Under the pieces are notes generated by a model. It searched no databases, was not told the origin of the DNA, and was given only the letters and a program-made list of their open reading frames with translations. Positions 8,864-18,447 of a DNA stretch of 64,000 bases are shown here, one piece after another (the first letter of the stretch is position 1; each line of letters starts with the position of its first letter). Position numbers and translations under genes: made by a program. Source of the DNA: Clostridium sp. N3C (lineage in GTDB: Bacteria > Bacillota > Clostridia > Clostridiales > Clostridiaceae). The stretch covers positions 1 through 64,000 of the forward strand of contig NZ_FMJL01000003.1 of the NCBI RefSeq assembly GCF_900095445.1. The letters run 5' to 3'.

Positions 8864-10066
8864 ATGGAAAAAGTAGACTTTTTAAAATCTGCTGCAGATA
8901 TATATAATAAATTAGTTGCTTGGAGAAGGGATTTTCACAAAAACCCGGAGCTAGGTTTTGAGGAGTTTATAACTTCTGCAAAGATTAAGGCTTTTTTGGA
9001 AGAAGAAGGGATACCCTATGTAGATAGTGCGAAGACAGGTATTTGCGCTATTATTAAGGGTGGCGATGTAGTTGATGGGTCTTGTAAAACTATAGCTTTA
9101 AGAGCGGATATGGATGCATTGCCCTTAAAAGATAAAAAGAAATGTGAATATTCTTCTCAAGTTGACGGTAAAATGCATGCCTGTGGACATGATGCACATA
9201 TTACTATATTAATGGGTACAGCCAAAATTTTAAATAGTATAAAGTCTACTTTAAAAGGAAATGTCAAGTTACTTTTTGAACCGGCAGAAGAAACCCTTGG
9301 TGGAGCCAGCTACATGATTAAGGAAGGTGTGCTGGAAAAACCTAAGGTAGATGCTGTAGTTGGCCTTCATGTATCGGAAAATATAGAATGTGGTAAGATA
9401 GGGATAAAAAAGGGAGTTGTAAATGCGGCATCAAATCCTTTCAATATAAGGATAATAGGAAAAGGAGGACATGGAGCTCATCCTGACAGAGCCGTAGATC
9501 CAGTAGTTATTGCTAGTAATGTAATACTAGCGTTGCAAAGCATAGTAAGCAGGGAGATTCCCCCCACAGATCCTGCAGTTATTACCGTAGGTTCCATACA
9601 TGGAGGCAGCGCCCAAAATATTATTCCAGAGGAAGTCAATATAAGTGGTATAATAAGGACCTTAAAGACAGAGCATAGGGAATATGCAATAAAAAGAGTC
9701 ACAGAAACCGTTGAAGGAATAGTTAAAGCTATGAGAGGTTACTGTGAAATCAATATTGAAGAAAGCTATCCTTGTCTTTATAATGATGATTTTATGGTTG
9801 AAAAGGTAAGGGAATGTGCTATAAATATCATAGGGGAAGACAATATTATAGATTTAGAAGAACCAAGTATGGGAGTGGAGAGTTTTGCCTACTTCTCTAT
9901 GGAAAGACCAGGAGCCTTTTATTACCTAGGTTGTGGAAATAGAGAAAAAGGTATTATCCATCCTGCCCACGGAAGCTTCTTTGATATTGATGAAAACTGT
10001 CTTCCTATTGGAGTGGCAATACAATGTAAAATAGCTTATGATTATTTAATGGGAGAAACAGAATAA
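8864..10066 (+). CDS. M20 family amidohydrolase (IAA-aa/hippurate hydrolase type)
   Basis: Metal-dependent amidohydrolase that cleaves N-acyl amino acids. The 400-aa protein shows RRDFHKNPELGFEE at the N-terminus, RADMDALP, the metal ligand block MHACGHDAH (residues 104-112) and the catalytic EPAEET (Glu142-Glu143). The C-terminal GVESFAYF and HPAHGSFF motifs are typical of the hippuricase/N-acetyl-diaminopimelate deacetylase branch. Substrate cannot be assigned. It starts 47 bp after the FtsA-like gene and is followed 21 bp later by an RluA-type gene, so all three may be one transcript. Confidence 0.88.
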   Translation: MEKVDFLKSAADIYNKLVAWRRDFHKNPELGFEEFITSAKIKAFLEEEGIPYVDSAKTGICAIIKGGDVVDGSCKTIALRADMDALPLKDKKKCEYSSQVDGKMHACGHDAHITILMGTAKILNSIKSTLKGNVKLLFEPAEETLGGASYMIKEGVLEKPKVDAVVGLHVSENIECGKIGIKKGVVNAASNPFNIRIIGKGGHGAHPDRAVDPVVIASNVILALQSIVSREIPPTDPAVITVGSIHGGSAQNIIPEEVNISGIIRTLKTEHREYAIKRVTETVEGIVKAMRGYCEINIEESYPCLYNDDFMVEKVRECAINIIGEDNIIDLEEPSMGVESFAYFSMERPGAFYYLGCGNREKGIIHPAHGSFFDIDENCLPIGVAIQCKIAYDYLMGETE

Positions 10067-10087
10067 AGGCAATTTAGGAGGCAAGGG

Positions 10088-11041
10088 ATGAATATAGTAA
10101 TAGGACCAAATGAAGCGGGACAGAGATTAGATAAGTTTTTGAGAAAGTATCTTAAGGATGTACCTTTGAGTGCAATTTTTAAGGGTATACGTACTGGGCA
10201 GGTAAAGGTAAATGGTAAGAAAGCTAAGGAAAAGTATTCTTTAGTAGAAGGTGATGAATTACTAATAAATATTTCCTCAAAGGAACCTAAAAAGGTGGAT
10301 TTTATAAAGATTGATACAGATCTAAAGATAACCTATGAGGATGAAAATATGCTATTAGTTGAAAAGAAACCTAATTTATTGGTTCATTCAGATAGCAACA
10401 ACGGTGAACCTACTCTCACAGATATGGTATTATCCTATCTTATGGAAAAAGGAGACTATAACCCAGAAAAGGAGATTACCTTTACCCCAGCACCTTGTAA
10501 TAGATTGGACAGAAATACTTCTGGAATAGTTATTTTTGGTAAGAATTTTGAGGCTTTAAAATTACTTAATGAAATGATAAGAGAAAGAAAAATAAAAAAA
10601 TATTATTGTGCCTTGGTTAAGGGACGTATTAAGGATGGTATTCATGAGGCCTATATTCTGAAAGATGAAGATAATAATATTTCAAAAATATATGATGCAC
10701 CAATAAAGAAGGGCAAGAAGATAGCTATGGAAGTTAAAACGGTGCAAAGCGATGGATTATTTTCTTTTATAGAAATAGATCTATTAACTGGTAGAAGCCA
10801 TCAATTAAGAGCTCACCTTTCACATCTTGGCAATCCTATAATAGGCGACGGAAAATACGGTGATAAAAAGCTAAATTCTTTTTTCTATAATAAGTTTGGT
10901 CTAGATTATCAGTTCTTATATGCTTTCAAGGTTACTTTTACTGACTGTAAGGATAAGTTAAAGTATATGGAAAACAAGACGATAGCGGAAAGTTTACCGC
11001 CTATATTTAAAAAGATTAAAAAGGATGTATTTAAATTTTAG
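10088..11041 (+). CDS. RluA family pseudouridine synthase
   Basis: Converts uridine to pseudouridine in RNA, probably large-subunit rRNA. The N-terminal S4 RNA-binding domain (about residues 1-65: GQRLDKFLRKYL, VNGKKAK) is followed by the catalytic domain with NRLDRNTSG, in which Asp141 is the expected nucleophile, and then GRSHQLRAHLSHLGNPIIGD. The 317-aa length fits the RluC/RluD branch, but the target position cannot be read from sequence. Confidence 0.92.
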   Translation: MNIVIGPNEAGQRLDKFLRKYLKDVPLSAIFKGIRTGQVKVNGKKAKEKYSLVEGDELLINISSKEPKKVDFIKIDTDLKITYEDENMLLVEKKPNLLVHSDSNNGEPTLTDMVLSYLMEKGDYNPEKEITFTPAPCNRLDRNTSGIVIFGKNFEALKLLNEMIRERKIKKYYCALVKGRIKDGIHEAYILKDEDNNISKIYDAPIKKGKKIAMEVKTVQSDGLFSFIEIDLLTGRSHQLRAHLSHLGNPIIGDGKYGDKKLNSFFYNKFGLDYQFLYAFKVTFTDCKDKLKYMENKTIAESLPPIFKKIKKDVFKF

Positions 11042-11046
11042 GTAGG

Positions 11047-11081
11047 CAATTGACTTTAATGGAATACATTGAAGTCAATTG
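11047..11081 (+). terminator. Stem-loop between RluA-type and flippase genes
   Basis: Twelve-bp stem CAATTGACTTTA / TGAAGTCAATTG (one T-G pair) with an 11-nt loop, followed by only a short T run. It may be an inefficient terminator or an attenuator in the flippase leader. It covers an in-frame TTG at 11079, which argues against that codon being the start. Confidence 0.5.
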
Positions 11082-11108
11082 TTTACCGTTAGAAAGGTTT
11101 TGGGTTTT

Positions 11109-12719
11109 ATGAAAGAACAGTCTACAAGTAAAGGCTTTGCTGTACTTTCAGCAGCAAGCTTGATTGTTAAGTTAGTATCATTATTATATTTACCACTATT
11201 AAATTTTATACTTCCTCAAGCTGCTATTGGTTCCTATAATTTTACATATACCATATTTACCTTTATATATGTTCTTACTAATTCTGGAATACCAGTAGCC
11301 ATTTCAAAGCTGGTTTCAGAACTAATAGCTCAAAATAATTATAAGGATGCTGTGAAAAGTTTTAAGATGGCTAGATTTATGCTTTTAGTTTTAGGCTTTG
11401 TTATGTCCTTAGTAATGGTTCTTATTGCAGGACCAATTACATCAAGGGCAGGTCATGAAGATTCTAAGTTGGCTATTATGGTATTAGCTCCTACAGTGCT
11501 AATAACTTCTGTAATGTCTGCTTATAGGGGCTACTTTCAAGGTCGGGCTAATATGACCCCAACAGGAGTATCTCAAATTGTTGAACAGATAGTAAATACA
11601 GTATTTAGTTTACTTTGTGCTGCTTTACTTATAAAAACAAGCATTAGTGCTGGTGTTGCTGGTGCTACAGTAGGAACTACTTTAGGAGCTTTGGTTGCTT
11701 GTATATACTTAATTATCAAGTATGAAAAAAATAAGAAGTTTAGAATTCCAAAAGGTACAGATTTATCAAAGGTTAAAAGATTATCTAATAAAACATTATT
11801 TAGAAAATTGCTCACCTATGGAATACCTATTACTTTAAGCGTAGGATTGCAGCAAGGTGGTAACTTCATCGATTCTTTGATAGCAGTTAAAAGACTTATG
11901 GTGGGAGGGTACTCCAAAAAATTTGCTAAGGAAATGTATGGAACCATAGGTCAAACAAATTCCTTGATAAATGTACCAATAGCAATTGTTTCAGCCTTAA
12001 GTGCAGCGGTGCTACCAGCAATCTCTGCGGCTATGGCAGTAAATGATAGAAGGACTGCTCAAGAAAAGATAAATCAAGCTATAAAGATTTGTTTTATTAT
12101 AGTTATTCCTTCTGCTATTGGACTTGCTGTATTAAGTAAGCCTATATACGGAATGCTTTTTCCTTCTGCTATTGATGGAGCAAAACTAATGAAATTGGCT
12201 TGTATAATTGTTATTCTTATGTCCATAGTACAAATTCAAACTACTATCTTGCAGGGACTTGGTAAGATGCATGTTGTAACAGGCTCTATGGTTATCGGTG
12301 TAGTAGTAAAGATTATTACAAGCTACATTCTAATGGCAATTCCATCAATTAATCAATTTGGATCAGTAGCAGGTAATATAATGTGTTTTGTAGTACCTTT
12401 AATTATTAACTATTATTATATAAAGAATACTACAAGATTTAAGTTGCCAATCTTAAGGTATTCTATAAGGCCTTTGATGGCATCTGTAGTAATGGCATTA
12501 ATTGCCTTTATTGTGTATAAACCTTTTGATATTTTTCTGTTAAAAAATCCTTCAAGGGTAACTTATGTTCTGCCAACTATGATTTCTATGATGGTTGCAG
12601 TGTTTATTTACGCTTACGTGATGATTTGTCTTGGCGGTATTACTAAGAATGATGTGAATTCAATATCACCTAAGGTTATGAAATTTATACCTACTTTTAT
12701 GAAAAAGAGGATGAAATAA
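11109..12719 (+). CDS. Oligosaccharide/lipid II flippase, YtgP/MurJ-like
   Basis: Polytopic membrane protein of the polysaccharide transporter (MVF/PST) superfamily, 536 aa with about 14 hydrophobic segments. The block SAYRGYFQGRANMTPTGVSQ is characteristic of the Firmicute YtgP/SpoVB group, some members of which flip lipid II. I chose ATG 11109, with AAAGG upstream, over a TTG 30 bp earlier that lies inside the preceding hairpin. It is convergent with a SpoVB-like paralogue one base away. Confidence 0.85.
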   Translation: MKEQSTSKGFAVLSAASLIVKLVSLLYLPLLNFILPQAAIGSYNFTYTIFTFIYVLTNSGIPVAISKLVSELIAQNNYKDAVKSFKMARFMLLVLGFVMSLVMVLIAGPITSRAGHEDSKLAIMVLAPTVLITSVMSAYRGYFQGRANMTPTGVSQIVEQIVNTVFSLLCAALLIKTSISAGVAGATVGTTLGALVACIYLIIKYEKNKKFRIPKGTDLSKVKRLSNKTLFRKLLTYGIPITLSVGLQQGGNFIDSLIAVKRLMVGGYSKKFAKEMYGTIGQTNSLINVPIAIVSALSAAVLPAISAAMAVNDRRTAQEKINQAIKICFIIVIPSAIGLAVLSKPIYGMLFPSAIDGAKLMKLACIIVILMSIVQIQTTILQGLGKMHVVTGSMVIGVVVKIITSYILMAIPSINQFGSVAGNIMCFVVPLIINYYYIKNTTRFKLPILRYSIRPLMASVVMALIAFIVYKPFDIFLLKNPSRVTYVLPTMISMMVAVFIYAYVMICLGGITKNDVNSISPKVMKFIPTFMKKRMK

Positions 12720-12736
12720 ATCACCCTCTTTTTTTT
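12702..12736. terminator. Shared terminator of two convergent flippase genes
   Basis: The A-rich/T-rich stem AAAAAGAGG...CCTCTTTTT includes the stop codons of both convergent genes, with one internal mismatch. It works as a terminator in either direction. Confidence 0.75.
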
Positions 12737-14226
12737 GAATATTTTAATATGTAGCTGCCTGCAAAGGGTAATGAAAAACCTAAAGTTATAAGCAGTATAT
12801 TTTTTGTTACAGACAGGCTATCGGTGACGCCATTAAGTATATTCATTACATAGTAGAGTAAAAGGGCTATAAGTAAATTCACTATAAGATCAAAGCCGTT
12901 GAAGCTAATCTCGATTTCATCTAAGATAACCTTTAAGTTTAGAACTAAAGTTAAAATTGAAGTTATAATTAAGCTTAGGCCGTATCCAAAAATGTTGATA
13001 GAAGGAATTGCGGTAAAAATATATAATATTATAACTTCTAACACAGATACTAGCATGGAATTACGTAGTATAATGCTCTGTTTACCTAGTCCATTTAATA
13101 CTCCAAATGTGGTTGAGGCAGTAAAGAATAAAGGGCAGCTGATAGATGCAAATTTAATGTATGGTCCAAGGTCTGAACGATTATAAAACATTTGGCCAAG
13201 GCTACCTCCGCATACTAGACAAATGACCATAGTTGATATTCCTAACAAGAAAGAAAGCTTTAATACAGAGGATATTCTTTCACTTACTGCATAATAGTCT
13301 TTCTTGCTTATGCTTTGAGATAAGTCCGGTATTAGTAGGGTAGAGATGGATCCTATAACGATTTGAGGAAAGAGCACAATGTTTAAGGACATACCGGTAA
13401 ACTTACCAATAAGAGACAAGGCTTCTTTATACTCAATGCCGGACATTACTAACCGTCTAGGAACGACCAAAGTAGATATGGTTGATAAAGCGGTGGAAAG
13501 AAAGCCATTTAAACATAAGGGTAGGGATATAACTAATATATTAAATAAAAGTTGAGCCTTGCTTTCTGACCGTACAGAAAAATGCTTAAGCTTTTTTTCA
13601 TCTATTTTGTAGTATATGTATAAAGAAATTAAGGAAATAGCCTCTCCTATACATAGTGCTGCATAAGCTGCAGTAACGGTAGCGGTAACAGAAGTTAGAT
13701 TAATGCGAGTAAAGAGAGTGTATATGATAAGTATTCTTACGGATTTTTCAAAAATGTCAATAAAGGCTGGTACACCTACCTTAGAAGTACCATAAAAGTA
13801 ACCCTTTAAGGTATTTGAGAATGCAATAAATACCATAGCTGGACAGGTAAATCGTAGAGCGTTTAGGGTTCTTATATCCTTTATTATATATTTACTAATT
13901 TGTCTAGAGAAAAGAAATACTATAATTACTACAAAAGTAGACCAAAATAGGTTGAAGGAGAAAGTAGTTTTAATGGTTTTCTTTAAGTTAGTGTAGTCTT
14001 TATTTGCATAGTATTCTGCAGATATCTTTGAAACAGCAGTTACAATACCACCGCATATAAGACAGATAAAAAGATTGTAAACCGGCATTACTAGTCCATA
14101 AAGCCCCATACCCTCAGCGCCTAGTTCTCTTGAGAGCATAATTGAAAAAATAAAACCAAGAACCCCTGTAGTTAGGTTAGACATTATAAGTAATATAGAG
14201 TTTGCGACGAAAGAATCTTTTTTCAT
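12721..14226 (-). CDS. spoVB: Stage V sporulation protein B-like flippase
   Basis: Second member of the PST flippase superfamily, 501 aa with 12-14 membrane segments. The N-terminus (LLIMSNLTTGVLGFIFSIML, then LGAEGMGLYGL) and the block LKGYFYGTSKVGVPAFIDIFEK match the SpoVB branch, which is needed for spore cortex peptidoglycan synthesis and is thought to move lipid-linked precursors. It ends one base from the convergent YtgP-like gene. Orientation and isolation from other genes suggest its own promoter in the 14227-14447 gap, where a small dyad (CCAATAA...TTATTGG) occurs in its leader. Confidence 0.82.
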   Translation of the reverse strand: MKKDSFVANSILLIMSNLTTGVLGFIFSIMLSRELGAEGMGLYGLVMPVYNLFICLICGGIVTAVSKISAEYYANKDYTNLKKTIKTTFSFNLFWSTFVVIIVFLFSRQISKYIIKDIRTLNALRFTCPAMVFIAFSNTLKGYFYGTSKVGVPAFIDIFEKSVRILIIYTLFTRINLTSVTATVTAAYAALCIGEAISLISLYIYYKIDEKKLKHFSVRSESKAQLLFNILVISLPLCLNGFLSTALSTISTLVVPRRLVMSGIEYKEALSLIGKFTGMSLNIVLFPQIVIGSISTLLIPDLSQSISKKDYYAVSERISSVLKLSFLLGISTMVICLVCGGSLGQMFYNRSDLGPYIKFASISCPLFFTASTTFGVLNGLGKQSIILRNSMLVSVLEVIILYIFTAIPSINIFGYGLSLIITSILTLVLNLKVILDEIEISFNGFDLIVNLLIALLLYYVMNILNGVTDSLSVTKNILLITLGFSLPFAGSYILKYSKKRG

Positions 14227-14447
14227 AATTTAAGTACCAATAAGGATATTATTGGATTTATGTCTCACTCCCTATGTATTGCTAATAATTATATGTATTC
14301 TATAAGAAAGGAATATATTCTAGTGTGTAAAGAGCTATTAAGGTATTTTTGTAGAGGGATTCTATAGAAGATGTGAAATCTCTATTGTTTTTGTGTAGAT
14401 ATATTGATATATTATATTCTTGTAATCAATTTACGGAGGTGTGACAG

Positions 14448-15563
14448 TTGAAAGATTCAAGAATGATTAAATTAGCAGAGAACTTAATCAACTATTCCTG
14501 TTCTGTTAAAAAGGGAGATAAGGTATTAATAGAAGCTTATGATATTGATGAATCCTTTGTAACAGAATTGGTTAAACAGACATATATGGCTGGAGGAATT
14601 CCTTTTGTTACTATAAAGCAAAATAGCGTTAACAGAGCCTTATATATGGATTGTACAGAAGAACAGATGTCTTTAATGGCTAAGTATGAAGCTGAAAGAA
14701 TGTCTGATATGGATGTTTATATAGGAGTTCGTGGTGGACTTAATTCAGCAGAACTTTCAGATGTGCCTGCAGAAAAGATGGCTATATATTCTAAGTTATT
14801 TTGGAGAAAGGTTCATGGCGAAATAAGAGTTCCTAAAACTAGATGGGTAGTGCTTAGATATCCTACATATTCTATGGCTCAATCAGCATCTATGAGCACA
14901 GAAGCTTTTGAAGATTTTTACTTCCAAGTATGTACTCTAGATTACAGCAAGATGTCTAAGGCTATGGACGCTTTAGTGGAACTGATCAATAAAACAGATA
15001 AGGTACATATTAAAGGCGAAGGTACAGACTTAAGCTTTTCTATTAAAGGTATGCCAGGTATAAAATGCGATGGAAAGCTTAATATTCCTGATGGTGAAGT
15101 TTATACTGCTCCAGTGAAAGATTCAGTAAATGGCTATATTACATACAATACACCTGCCTTACGGGAAGGGTTCACTTTTGAAAATATTAGGTTAGAATTT
15201 AAGGATGGAAAGATAATCAATGCTACTGCTAACGATACAGAAAGAATAAATAAAATATTTGATACTGATGAAGGAGCTAGATATATAGGTGAATTTGCTA
15301 TTGGTGTAAATCCATTTATACTCCATCCAATGAAGGATACCCTTTTTGATGAAAAAATTGCAGGTTCCATACACTTTACTCCAGGTAATGCCTATGATGA
15401 TTGTGATAATGGTAACAGGTCTGCAGTACATTGGGATCTTGTTTATATTCAGAGGCCAGAATATGGCGGTGGAGAAATTTACTTTGACGATGTGCTTATT
15501 AGAAAAGACGGCTTGTTTGTAATAGATGAGTTAAAACCTTTAAATCCTGAAAACTTAAAATAA
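14448..15563 (+). CDS. M29 family aminopeptidase
   Basis: Cytosolic metallo-aminopeptidase of the thermophilic aminopeptidase (AmpS/PepS) family, 371 aa. Visible blocks include KKGDKVLIEAYD near the N-terminus, GTDLSFSIKG, the region around residue 250 with Glu in REGFTFENIRLEFKDGKI, and the metal-binding GSIHFTPGNAYD and HWDLV near the C-terminus. It starts with TTG, supported by GGAGGTG 7 nt upstream. It is flanked by its own leader and a strong terminator, so it is monocistronic. Confidence 0.9.
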   Translation: MKDSRMIKLAENLINYSCSVKKGDKVLIEAYDIDESFVTELVKQTYMAGGIPFVTIKQNSVNRALYMDCTEEQMSLMAKYEAERMSDMDVYIGVRGGLNSAELSDVPAEKMAIYSKLFWRKVHGEIRVPKTRWVVLRYPTYSMAQSASMSTEAFEDFYFQVCTLDYSKMSKAMDALVELINKTDKVHIKGEGTDLSFSIKGMPGIKCDGKLNIPDGEVYTAPVKDSVNGYITYNTPALREGFTFENIRLEFKDGKIINATANDTERINKIFDTDEGARYIGEFAIGVNPFILHPMKDTLFDEKIAGSIHFTPGNAYDDCDNGNRSAVHWDLVYIQRPEYGGGEIYFDDVLIRKDGLFVIDELKPLNPENLK

Positions 15564-15601
15564 ATTCTAAATCCTGAAAAATATATAAATATAATTTACT
15601 A

Positions 15602-15673
15602 TATAGGATTCTACTATAAAAATTAACTTATAAATGTAATGAGTTAGTAATTATAGTTAGGATCCTATTTTTT
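15602..15673 (+). terminator. Terminator of the M29 aminopeptidase gene
   Basis: Long imperfect hairpin (TAGGATTCTACTATAA pairing with TTATAGTTAGGATCCTA, a bulge inside) followed by six T. Confidence 0.7.
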
Positions 15674-15771
15674 GTAACTTTGAGTTGCAAAAAAATATAT
15701 AATATTATATAATATTTCATGGTTTGAATGGAAGTTTTAATTATATTAAAAAAAGGGTTAGGTGTATTTAA

Positions 15772-16293
15772 ATGTTCAATAAGACAGTAACTGTTTGTTC
15801 AGAGCAAAGCTTAATAGGTAAAGGCTTATACAAACTAAAGGTTAATGTTGCCTTAAAGGAATGTTATAAAATAAAGGATACTTTAAAGAAAAAATCTCTT
15901 ATAGATAAAGATGATTTAAGTATTAACATAGTGGTTTCTGATACAGAAAGTAATGAGATTAAAGGAAAATACGTTGCTTATAAAGGATATAACAAAGACG
16001 GAAGTAAAAAACCTTTGACTATACACACCATTGAAAATGGTCAACTTATGAAGGTTAATGATATTGAAAGTAGAGGGCTTATGAATATAGATTTATATGA
16101 AGAAAGCATATGTATTTATAATTATTCAATACTTGGAAATTATGCAGAAGGTTATCTTGTTTGTAATGAAAGAAGTAAAGATGGATATATTATGAACTTT
16201 TCTAATAAAAAGGTTAAAGTTTTCTTGAAAAATGCAAATACGCATAAAGCATATAACAGTGTAACAGAATATTTAAATAAAGATGTACTATAA
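15772..16293 (+). CDS. Hypothetical protein, 173 aa
   Basis: I do not recognise this protein. It has no signal peptide or membrane segment, is rich in Lys and beta-strand-like stretches, and contains two cysteines in the first 35 residues plus one in YLVCNERSKDGY. AAAAGGGTTAG precedes the ATG and a compact terminator follows directly, so it is a single-gene unit. No motif assigns a function. Confidence 0.65.
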   Translation: MFNKTVTVCSEQSLIGKGLYKLKVNVALKECYKIKDTLKKKSLIDKDDLSINIVVSDTESNEIKGKYVAYKGYNKDGSKKPLTIHTIENGQLMKVNDIESRGLMNIDLYEESICIYNYSILGNYAEGYLVCNERSKDGYIMNFSNKKVKVFLKNANTHKAYNSVTEYLNKDVL

Positions 16294-16316
16294 AAACTGC
16301 TAATAGCAGTTTTTTT
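16293..16316 (+). terminator. Rho-independent terminator
   Basis: AAAACTGCT-AAT-AGCAGTTTT directly at the stop codon, continuing into a T run. Confidence 0.85.
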
Positions 16317-16383
16317 AATTCATTAAAACAAAAGACCTTAAATATACATATGGTGATGGGAACTAATTGAAAGTGGAGGAAAG

Positions 16384-17700
16384 ATGAAAAAGATTTTATT
16401 TGTTACCATAACCATTGTATTACTAGGCTTTTCATATTTTTTAGTTAAGATGTATAATGATTCTTCTAACATACTTACTGAACCTGATGAAGTGAAATAT
16501 GATATATTAACAGCTGGTGTTAAAGAAGCTAAAGATTTTACAACAGATAACAAAAACATTTATATAGCCTTTAAAGATAGAATTCAGGTAATAGAGAGAA
16601 ATGGAAAAAGTTACGCATTGTGTAAGTTTGATAATGGAGACATAAGATCTTTACAATTTTATGATAATAAACTGTACATAATAAATGGACCAATTCTTAT
16701 TAGCTTTGATATAGTAAACCATAAAAGAGAAGTGCTAATGGAGGATATACCAAACTTCGGAGACTATGGTGAATGTAAACTTATGTTAAAGGAAGATAAA
16801 ATCTATATAGCTATAGGTGCTGCTACAAATTCTGGTGTAGTAGGTCTAGATAATAAGTGGAAAAGTAAATATCCCTTTAATTATGATATTTCACCTAAAG
16901 ATATAACTATTACTGATAAAGTAAATAAAAACTATGGTGCCTTTATACCTTTTAATACTAAAAATACCCCTGGACAAAAAATATCTGGTCATTTTCCAGG
17001 GAACGCTTCTGTTATTGTATATAATCCTAAAAACAAGGAAAGCTTTTTATACTGCTGGGGTGTAAGGAATGTTAAGGCTATGGATTATGACAGTATAGGA
17101 AAAATTTTTGCAGTGGTAGGAGGTATGGAACCGCGAGGTTTCAGAGCAGTGCAGGGAGATGTAGATTACATTTATGAATTAAAGTCAGATACTTGGTATG
17201 GTTGGCCGGATTATAGCGGCGGTGATCCTATTACTAGTCCTAGATTTAAAAGTGCTTCTGGAGATAAGCTTTCCTTCATATTGCAAAAGCATCCATCTAC
17301 TAATCCTCCAGCGCCTTATTATCAACATAAGTCTGTTAATTCATTAACGGCAATGACTATTGATAGAAAAGGTACTTTTGGTAAGAAAGACTCCATGTTC
17401 TTTTATGATAATTCCAATAAAATACTCTTTAGTATAGATAATAAGGGGATAGTTGAAGAAAAATTAAAACTGGGAAAAAACAGTGAAATAATCCACTTAG
17501 AGATGTATAATGGTAATATGTTATTATTGGAAAAAAATCAAGGTTTACTTATAAAATTAACACCAAATAATGAAGCTATAAAGGTTAGTTATAAAGTTGT
17601 TTTAATATACGTAATATTATTTATTTTCATTTTAATAGTTATTGTTCTTTGGAAATGGAAATTTATAGGCTCTAAAAAAGGAATAATTAATATGATATGA
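16384..17700 (+). CDS. Membrane-anchored sugar dehydrogenase-like beta-propeller
   Basis: A 438-aa protein with an N-terminal membrane segment (about residues 4-22), an extracytoplasmic beta-propeller body and a C-terminal membrane segment (VVLIYVILFIFILIVIVLW) with a basic tail. The body carries blocks of the glucose/sorbosone dehydrogenase family: YCWGVRNVKAMDYD, WYGWPDYSGGDP and a late SLTAMTID. Those enzymes use PQQ, which clostridia do not usually make, so the activity here is uncertain. It may be a sugar-binding or structural propeller on the cell surface. GTGGAGGAAAG precedes the ATG. Confidence 0.72.
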   Translation: MKKILFVTITIVLLGFSYFLVKMYNDSSNILTEPDEVKYDILTAGVKEAKDFTTDNKNIYIAFKDRIQVIERNGKSYALCKFDNGDIRSLQFYDNKLYIINGPILISFDIVNHKREVLMEDIPNFGDYGECKLMLKEDKIYIAIGAATNSGVVGLDNKWKSKYPFNYDISPKDITITDKVNKNYGAFIPFNTKNTPGQKISGHFPGNASVIVYNPKNKESFLYCWGVRNVKAMDYDSIGKIFAVVGGMEPRGFRAVQGDVDYIYELKSDTWYGWPDYSGGDPITSPRFKSASGDKLSFILQKHPSTNPPAPYYQHKSVNSLTAMTIDRKGTFGKKDSMFFYDNSNKILFSIDNKGIVEEKLKLGKNSEIIHLEMYNGNMLLLEKNQGLLIKLTPNNEAIKVSYKVVLIYVILFIFILIVIVLWKWKFIGSKKGIINMI

Positions 17701-17748
17701 GCATAGGTCATAATTTATAATTATTTTTTCACTTAATAAAAAAGTGTA

Positions 17749-17792
17749 GAAAAAAAGAATCCTTCCATTATATGGAGGAATTCTTTTTTTCT
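17749..17792 (+). terminator. Rho-independent terminator
   Basis: Long A/T-flanked stem (AAAAAAAGAATCCTTCCA with TGGAGGAATTCTTTTTTT) downstream of the propeller gene. It could also act in the reverse direction. Confidence 0.85.
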
Positions 17793-17871
17793 ATGTTGAA
17801 ATATATATGAGTAATTCTTTAAATTGTAAATTATGAGTAAAAAAAGTTATAATATTAAGGTGGTATAGTTT

Positions 17872-18447
17872 ATGAGAAGGAAAAAAGAATTTTATGTAGA
17901 AAAAAAGGAATATATAAAAATAGATATGAGAAATTTGAAAATAAAAGGTGATGTAATAGATATAGGTGTAAAAAACTATGGTATAATATACAAAATGTGT
18001 AGGGAGAGCTTTGATGAAGTAGCTCTAGATTACATTATGGAAGAAGAAAAGAGGCTAATAGAGAAAGAGTGTTATGACACTGCTATTTTATTTTTTACCC
18101 TAAATCTCCTGCATAATTCTAAGAAAAGAAAAAAGCTTATAAAGGAAGTTTGCAATTATATTAGTGAAGATGGAGAAATACTTTTGTGGGATTTAAAAAA
18201 ATCCTTCGGGCAGCTAGTGGATTTAGAAGTAGAGGTGCTTTTTAATAATGGTGAAAGTGAAATCGTAAATATTAGAAATAGGAATCCTGTAGTGAAACTA
18301 GAGTTTTCCAAGGTTAAAAAGATTATTTATCCTTATTTTGACATAGTAGAGGAGAAGGAAGGAAATAATATATTCTTCATCAGGGCTAGAAGGAAAAAGA
18401 AAGGAAAGCATAAAGATGAAACTAGTATTGACAGCATTAAATGCTAA
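17872..18447 (+). CDS. SAM-methyltransferase-like protein, 191 aa
   Basis: A divergent class I methyltransferase fold is suggested by a glycine-containing first strand/loop (GDVIDIGVKNYG near residue 28), an acidic residue at the end of the next strand, and the central pattern DTAILFFTLNLLHNSKKRKKLIKEV followed by DGEILLWDL, which looks like methyltransferase motifs IV to VI. Motif I is weak, so catalysis is uncertain. The last 32 bp overlap the radical SAM gene, indicating translational coupling and a shared job. The C-terminus is very basic. Confidence 0.6.
   Translation: MRRKKEFYVEKKEYIKIDMRNLKIKGDVIDIGVKNYGIIYKMCRESFDEVALDYIMEEEKRLIEKECYDTAILFFTLNLLHNSKKRKKLIKEVCNYISEDGEILLWDLKKSFGQLVDLEVEVLFNNGESEIVNIRNRNPVVKLEFSKVKKIIYPYFDIVEEKEGNNIFFIRARRKKKGKHKDETSIDSIKC

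Noticed and set aside
11079-11108. TTG start for the YtgP-like flippase
   Set aside because: It lies in the 3' arm of a hairpin and lacks a ribosome binding site; ATG 11109 is better placed.
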